In this document: positions 39,739 to 44,045 of the stretch, piece after piece
How positions within the stretch are numbered: the first letter of the stretch is position 1
Layout: each line of letters begins with the position of its first letter
Assembly (NCBI GenBank): GCA_934098375.1
Contig: CAKOOC010000007.1
Span: 1 to 44,045 of the forward strand
DNA: 44,045 nucleotides
Direction: 5' to 3'
DNA from: an uncultured Bacilli bacterium
GTDB lineage: Bacteria > Bacillota_I > Bacilli_A > RF39 > UBA660
Notes under the pieces: model-generated
Database searches by the model: none
Seen by the model: the letters and a program-made list of their open reading frames with translations, nothing else
What the model was told of the DNA's origin: nothing
Position numbers and translations under genes: made by a program

Positions 39739-41748
39739 ATGACGGAAGAAATGAAAGAAAAAATTGCAGTAGACGCGTTTAATATTTTAATTAATAATAA
39801 TTTAGATGCAAGTCCATTACATGGGTATGCTAAGAAAATGGATGTACCAGTAAGTTATGTACTTTTCCTTTTTAATAAATGGATACGTAAGACGGAAGCA
39901 CCTTGTCCAAGTAAAGAACAACTTGATACATATAATAATTTAATTTTGAATAGACAAGCAATGAAAAAAGGATTGCAAGCTAAATCAATGTTTGAAAAAT
40001 ATTTAGCAAGTGGTCTATCTAAAGATGCGTTAGATGCTTTAGCTGTAGAGTATAAATTTTCAGCTATTCATATTCTTAATATGATTACCAAATATTTAAA
40101 CGGAGAATATAAAGATATAAATTTAGTGCCAACTAGGGAAGAAATTTTAGAATATAATAAGTTTTATGCAGAAAAGGCTGAGCTAGCTAGAAAAGAAGCA
40201 GAAATTAAAAAAGCGAAGAACGCAAAGGAATGTTTTGATACTTATTTAGCTTCTAATTTGGATAAAAATGTTTTAGCATCACTAAGTGAAAAATATAAAG
40301 TTAATGATGCATCTATAATAGGCTGGATACGTAACTATACAAATGACGTATATAAAGAATATGGATTTGTTCCTACACCAAGTGATAAAGAAAAATATAG
40401 CACACTTACAAAATTAGAAAGACAAAAAAATCAGGAAATTAGAAATGAAAAATTTAGAAGTCAAAGAGTTCTTCTTGCAATGGATGCTTTTAATATTTAT
40501 TTAAGTAGCGATTTATCGTTAGATGTATTACCAATGCTAGCAGCTAAACATAATGTTACATATGATTTGATAAGAACAGAAATAAGAAAATATCGAACGG
40601 GGTTTTATGCTAGTTATGGATATGCTCCAAGCGAAGAAGAAAAACAAAGATATGAGTATTTATTAGCAAATAGAACGCCAAGAAGAAAACCTATTTCGGT
40701 AGAAACTCATGCGATGATTGGTAAAGAAGGATATGAAACTTTACTTGAACATAATTTAGATAAGGCTTATTTAAAGCCTTTAATGGAAAAAACTGGGTTA
40801 TCTTTTGATGAACTAAGGCATAAAATATATTCTTACCGAAAAAGAGTATTAGACCCAAAACCTAGTTTAGAACAAGAAATCAAATACATTACTTTATCAC
40901 GCCATTTGGATGGAACAATTATGCTTAAACTTATGAATGCTAGTGATGAAGAATTTGCAAAAATATTGCAAACAGAAGGAAGAGAAAATCTACTTGCTTA
41001 TTTAGGAAAAATTTATAATATTAACAATAAATTAATTAACGCAAAAATTGAAGAATTAAGAACTAGAATTAATGCTTATAAGATTAATCAGGAAGCTGAA
41101 AATCAAGAAGTGAAAACATATAGTCTTGTAGCTCAAAATTATATTGACGCAATGATGGAATATATTAATGGGCCATATTATGCAGTGCAAAGTAGTTTTA
41201 GACTAATTCCATATTTTAAAAATTATAGCAAGTTTCCTTCAATAGAAGACGCCATTAAACATATGGCTGAAAGGGATAAGATGATTGATACTTTGTATCC
41301 GATTTTTAAAAATGCTAAAGCAGAAAAAGTAAAAAAATTTCAAAGTTTATTAAGTAAGATAAATCAAAATATGGTAAAAAAGAATCAAGAACATAAGAAA
41401 TACGATATTATTGATTTATGTTTGGATATTGATACGACAATAGAAGATTTCTCTATAATGCTACGTTATGTAAGAACTCTTAATATTGATTATGAAGGAA
41501 GCCTTTCGATTTTAGAAAATATAATTAATGGAGCAAAAATTGTTACAGCTAAATCTGCGTCTTCAGAATATCATATAGCTAGTTTAAAATATAATTATAA
41601 TGGTGTGGAATTAACGCCGGAAATAAAACAAAAAATTATAAATTATTTAAATGGACACAATATTAGAGTAATTTCTTATACGATTATTTTAGCTTTTGAA
41701 AAATATGTTAAAGGCGAAATTGCTTTAACTACAGAATTCCATATGTAA
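39739..41748 (+). CDS. Protein with five tandem HTH-like repeats and a helical C-terminal domain
   Basis: I do not recognise this family. The 669-residue protein contains five repeats of about 60-65 residues (roughly 11-68, 80-140, 161-220, 245-308, 327-385). Each has the pattern A-x-FxxYLxSxLxxxxLxxLAxKYxVxxxxIxxxIxKY, often ending in GxxPxxEExxxY. The helical pattern resembles helix-turn-helix units separated by basic linkers. The C-terminal 280 residues are helical, with DLCLDIDTTIEDFSIML and a closing FEKYVKGEI, shared with the next gene. No membrane span or signal peptide is present, so it is cytoplasmic and may bind nucleic acid. ATG 39739 follows AGAGGGA; it lies 10 nt after era. Confidence 0.75.
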   Translation: MTEEMKEKIAVDAFNILINNNLDASPLHGYAKKMDVPVSYVLFLFNKWIRKTEAPCPSKEQLDTYNNLILNRQAMKKGLQAKSMFEKYLASGLSKDALDALAVEYKFSAIHILNMITKYLNGEYKDINLVPTREEILEYNKFYAEKAELARKEAEIKKAKNAKECFDTYLASNLDKNVLASLSEKYKVNDASIIGWIRNYTNDVYKEYGFVPTPSDKEKYSTLTKLERQKNQEIRNEKFRSQRVLLAMDAFNIYLSSDLSLDVLPMLAAKHNVTYDLIRTEIRKYRTGFYASYGYAPSEEEKQRYEYLLANRTPRRKPISVETHAMIGKEGYETLLEHNLDKAYLKPLMEKTGLSFDELRHKIYSYRKRVLDPKPSLEQEIKYITLSRHLDGTIMLKLMNASDEEFAKILQTEGRENLLAYLGKIYNINNKLINAKIEELRTRINAYKINQEAENQEVKTYSLVAQNYIDAMMEYINGPYYAVQSSFRLIPYFKNYSKFPSIEDAIKHMAERDKMIDTLYPIFKNAKAEKVKKFQSLLSKINQNMVKKNQEHKKYDIIDLCLDIDTTIEDFSIMLRYVRTLNIDYEGSLSILENIINGAKIVTAKSASSEYHIASLKYNYNGVELTPEIKQKIINYLNGHNIRVISYTIILAFEKYVKGEIALTTEFHM

Positions 41749-41759
41749 TAGGAGAAAAG

Positions 41760-43049
41760 ATGAAACAAGAATTAGATAATTTAGAATTGATAAAAAAAGC
41801 ATTTGTGATTTTTCTTGATAACGATTTAAATGCGGATAGTTTGATTACTTTAGCGGCAGAAAATAATATAAAGTTAGAAGATTTAATGTTTGGTATTAAT
41901 AAATATATTAGAAGACAAACGTCGCCTTGTATGACTTTAGAACAAAGAAATAGATATATGGAAATAAAACAGAGAAAAAATGGTACAAAAGCTTTTAAAG
42001 ATACCAGAAAGAAAGTAAGTGATAAACCCCATTTAAAAAGTACGCGATTAGGAAAAGAAGCGTATGAGGCTTTAATAGAGGGACATTATGACAAATCAGT
42101 TTTAAAACCTATTTTAGATCGTGAACTGATTAGTGAGCAAGCATTAATGAATAATGTGAGCTTATATCGTAAAAGAGTAGTAGAACCAAAACCAACATTG
42201 GAACAAGAAATTTTATATAATGATGGTATTAATAGAAGCGTTTTAACATATAGAATTATTTATAGACTTTTAGATACTCCAATTGAAGAATTGGATGATA
42301 AAATGAAAAAATTTAAAAAAGATGTATTATTGGATAGAATAGAAAAATTTAAAAATACACTAGCTTCTAGAAAATATACTTATCAGCTAGAAATATTAGC
42401 TAATAAAATTGATGAAGTATATGATAGACCACCACAATTGGTTGATGGTTATACAAGTGAAAATGTAAAACGATATGGTGATGCTATGGAAGAGTATATT
42501 ATGGGAAATTTTTATGCTCTTACAACCGTTTTAGCACAAAATAATATAGCAACGCCATCATTTGATGCGATGGTAGCTCGCCATATTCAAAGTGATCCAA
42601 AATTTAAGGCAATTTATGATAAATATTTAGAAGTATCTAAAGAAAGACAAGATAAGTTTTTAATATTAATTCAAAGTATTTTTGAAAAAATGGCACAGAA
42701 GAAAAACTATAATTTAATAGATTTATGTATGGATATAGATACAACTGTTGATGACTTTTTAATTATGATTAATCGTATTGCTAAATTTAAATTAGTATCT
42801 TCAGGAGTTGCCAAAAATATAAATGATATGATTAGTAAGTATGCAATTGGTAATTCGAAAACAGCAATGACTCAAGAAAAAATAGATGCTTTAACGTATA
42901 GTTATAATGGTATGGCGTTAACTCCAGAATTAAAAAAGGAGATAATATCATTTTTAAATAAATATAACGCACCAATTACAGCAATAACAATTATTTTGAC
43001 TTTTGAAAAATATGTTAGAGGAGAAATTAATTTTTCATATCAAATGTGA
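41760..43049 (+). CDS. Shorter paralogue of the HTH-repeat protein
   Basis: The 429-residue paralogue of its upstream neighbour has only two repeats (about 8-70 and 96-155), corresponding to the first and last repeats of the longer protein, so the three middle repeats are absent. SLYRKRVVEPKPTLEQEI matches SYRKRVLDPKPSLEQEI. The C-terminal domain is shared: DLCMDIDTTVDDF, SYNGMALTPELKKEIISFL, FEKYVRGEI. It is cytoplasmic by sequence. AGGAGAAAAG precedes ATG 41760, 11 nt after the upstream stop. Function unknown. Confidence 0.75.
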   Translation: MKQELDNLELIKKAFVIFLDNDLNADSLITLAAENNIKLEDLMFGINKYIRRQTSPCMTLEQRNRYMEIKQRKNGTKAFKDTRKKVSDKPHLKSTRLGKEAYEALIEGHYDKSVLKPILDRELISEQALMNNVSLYRKRVVEPKPTLEQEILYNDGINRSVLTYRIIYRLLDTPIEELDDKMKKFKKDVLLDRIEKFKNTLASRKYTYQLEILANKIDEVYDRPPQLVDGYTSENVKRYGDAMEEYIMGNFYALTTVLAQNNIATPSFDAMVARHIQSDPKFKAIYDKYLEVSKERQDKFLILIQSIFEKMAQKKNYNLIDLCMDIDTTVDDFLIMINRIAKFKLVSSGVAKNINDMISKYAIGNSKTAMTQEKIDALTYSYNGMALTPELKKEIISFLNKYNAPITAITIILTFEKYVRGEINFSYQM

Positions 43050-43096
43050 ATAAAAACTTTGAAGCTGTCCCATTATATTAATAGAAAGGGATAGAT

Positions 43097-43174
43097 ATGA
43101 CAAAGAAAGAAGCCTGGGAAATGTTTAAGAAAACAGGAAAAATTGAATATTATTTAATATATAAAAGAGGTTAA
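43097..43174 (+). CDS. yqzL: YqzL-like small protein
   Basis: The 25-residue product reads MTKKEAWEMFKKTGKIEYYL then IYKRG. The Trp, the FxxTGxIxxYLxYK pattern and the location between era and recO match the YqzL family of Firmicutes, which is usually about 45 residues. AGAAAGGGATAG precedes ATG 43097, and the stop is 3 nt before the recO ATG. Function of the family is unknown. Confidence 0.8.
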   Translation: MTKKEAWEMFKKTGKIEYYLIYKRG

Positions 43175-43177
43175 TAT

Positions 43178-43903
43178 ATGTTAAGAGAAGTTGAAGGCAT
43201 AATAATAAATGAAACAAGTTATAGGGAAACGAGTAGAATAATTAATGTTCTTACAAAGGAAGGAATTATTGGAATTGTTTGTAAAGGCGCTAAAAGTGTT
43301 AAAAGTCCTTTTAGAAGTTTCACAATGTCTTTGACTTATGGAAAATTTATTATTTATTATAAAGAAAATAGTTTGTCTACTTTAAAAGGGGTAGATGTTA
43401 TAGATAATTTTAGTACAATTAAAAGAGACATTGTTTTAACTAGTTACATGTCTTTTTTGTGTGATTTAGCGAAACAAGTAATGAAACAAAATAATGACGA
43501 AAATATATATTATATTTTGATTGACGCATTAAAAAAGATAGACGAAGGATTAAATCCAATGATAATAACAAATATAGTTGAATTAAAATACTTGGATTAT
43601 TTAGGAGTGGGAATTAATTTTAATTCGTGTGCTAAATGTGGAAGTACTCATGATATTGTGACAATTGATCCAGATATAGGTGGTTATGTTTGTAAGAATT
43701 GTTATATTAATGAGATAATTTATGATGAAAAAACGCTTAAAATGCTTAGAATGTATTATTTAGTGGAGCTTGCCTCAATAAGTGATTTAAGAATAAGTGA
43801 TAAAGTGATTAGCAATATTAATTATTTTATTGGTAAGTATTATGATAGATATACCGGTTTATATTTAAAAAGCAAAAAATTTTTAGAAGAATTAATTGGT
43901 TAA
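43178..43903 (+). CDS. recO: Recombination mediator RecO
   Basis: RecO anneals DNA and loads RecA with RecR. The 241-residue protein has the N-terminal OB fold (EGIIINETSYRETSRIINVL, GIVCKGAKSVKSPFRSF) and a helical domain. A zinc finger with four Cys (CAKCGSTHDIVTIDPDIGGY, then VCKNC) is present. AGAGG precedes ATG 43178, sharing the end of the small upstream gene. Confidence 0.95.
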   Translation: MLREVEGIIINETSYRETSRIINVLTKEGIIGIVCKGAKSVKSPFRSFTMSLTYGKFIIYYKENSLSTLKGVDVIDNFSTIKRDIVLTSYMSFLCDLAKQVMKQNNDENIYYILIDALKKIDEGLNPMIITNIVELKYLDYLGVGINFNSCAKCGSTHDIVTIDPDIGGYVCKNCYINEIIYDEKTLKMLRMYYLVELASISDLRISDKVISNINYFIGKYYDRYTGLYLKSKKFLEELIG

Positions 43904-43915
43904 ATTGTTTAATAG

Positions 43916-43960
43916 AGTCTATGGTTACAACTATATTTGGTTAATACCATAGACTTTTTG
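43916..43960 (+). terminator. Terminator at the head of cassette copy 3
   Basis: AGTCTATGG (43916-43924) pairs with CCATAGACT (43947-43955), T-run. It ends recO and precedes the third G8 promoter. The GTTAATACCATAGACTTTTT half is common to all three copies. Confidence 0.88.
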
Positions 43961-43976
43961 CATATACAATATTAAC

Positions 43977-44004
43977 TTGACATGGGGGGGGTTATTAGTA
44001 CAAT
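43977..44004 (+). promoter_or_regulatory. G8-spacer promoter, cassette copy 3
   Basis: TTGACA (43977-43982), 16-bp spacer with eight G (43984-43991), TACAAT (43999-44004). It is identical to copies 1 and 2 from 43967 to 44026. Downstream the leader changes (ATCTTAA for ATTTTCT), so the hairpin of the other copies cannot form. Confidence 0.8.
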
Positions 44005-44031
44005 TATATAGAAAATATCGGGTGATCTTAA

Positions 44032-44045
44032 ATGAGAAGTTTTCT
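44032..44045 (+). CDS. Start of a third cassette gene (cut by window end)
   Basis: Only ATG AGA AGT TTT is present. The spacing from promoter and GGGTGAT ribosome-binding site is the same as for the two glycine-rich genes, but the N-terminus (MRSF) differs from their MNKYKEK. It is therefore a different or divergent gene under the same promoter type. Confidence 0.55.

Noticed and set aside
1..44045. CRISPR arrays, tRNA or rRNA genes
   Set aside because: No regularly spaced repeats and no cloverleaf or rRNA-like sequence were found on reading through the intergenic regions.

Overview
The window is very AT-rich, Gram-positive-type DNA from a low-GC Firmicute. It most resembles an uncultured gut member of the Bacilli close to the RF39/Erysipelotrichia/Mollicutes radiation. 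That placement rests on sortases, a T-box leader, the era-yqzL-recO and radC-mreCD-spoIVFAB-rplU-prp-rpmA gene orders known from Bacillus, small genes, and terminators that overlap stop codons. TGA is used as a stop by several ordinary genes, so translation table 11 applies, not the Mycoplasma code.

Layout. 1-3.4 kb: the tail of an LPXTG-type pilin-like surface protein, a sortase, a membrane protein, and a convergent class B-type sortase with a long cytoplasmic N-terminus. 3.5-10 kb: T-box-thrS, pyrimidine-nucleoside phosphorylase, a third sortase, and a Lon protease. 10.04-11.72 kb: an IS30-type element whose transposase carries an in-frame TGA. It sits inside a terminator hairpin and is flanked by a 16-bp direct repeat. 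11.8-13.4 kb: a glycine-rich exported protein. 13.5-20.8 kb: spoVID and ysxE-like spore-coat genes, a prepilin-like gene, frr, a J-domain protein and ftsK/spoIIIE. 20.9-24 kb: a suf cluster (sufC, a short sufD-like gene, sufS, sufU; no sufB). 24-28.4 kb: an unknown protein, proS, a 34-aa membrane peptide, and two tandem HipA-like kinase-fold genes. 28.6-33.3 kb: SPOR-domain gene, radC, mreC, mreD, spoIVFA, spoIVFB, rplU, prp, rpmA. 33.4-35.1 kb: a second glycine-rich protein. 35.2-43.9 kb: yqfC, yqfD, vanZ-like, ybeY, dgkA, cdd, a catalytically dead cdd paralogue, era, two HTH-repeat proteins, yqzL, recO. The last 130 bp start a third glycine-rich-type cassette.

The most striking observation is a dispersed cassette present three times (about 11.75, 33.36 and 43.92 kb). 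Each copy is a terminator hairpin followed by a near-identical promoter. In every copy the spacer between TTGACA and TACAAT contains an uninterrupted run of eight G. The spacer is 16 bp, one short of the optimum, so gain or loss of a G by slippage should change promoter strength. Two copies drive paralogous exported proteins with a conserved N-terminal half and a divergent polyglycine C-terminal half. In those two copies the 5' leader can fold so that the ribosome-binding site is in a loop and the start codon at the base of the stem. The third copy precedes a gene cut by the window end. I infer a phase-variable family of surface or secreted glycine-rich proteins scattered between housekeeping operons; the switching itself is not shown by this single sequence.

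How the genes fit together: the sporulation genes (spoVID, ysxE, SPOR-domain gene, spoIVFA/FB, yqfC/yqfD, spoIIIE-type translocase) suggest an endospore former or a recent descendant of one. The sortases plus pilin tail indicate a decorated cell wall, and the G8 cassettes would add heterogeneity to that surface. No rRNA, tRNA or CRISPR was seen.
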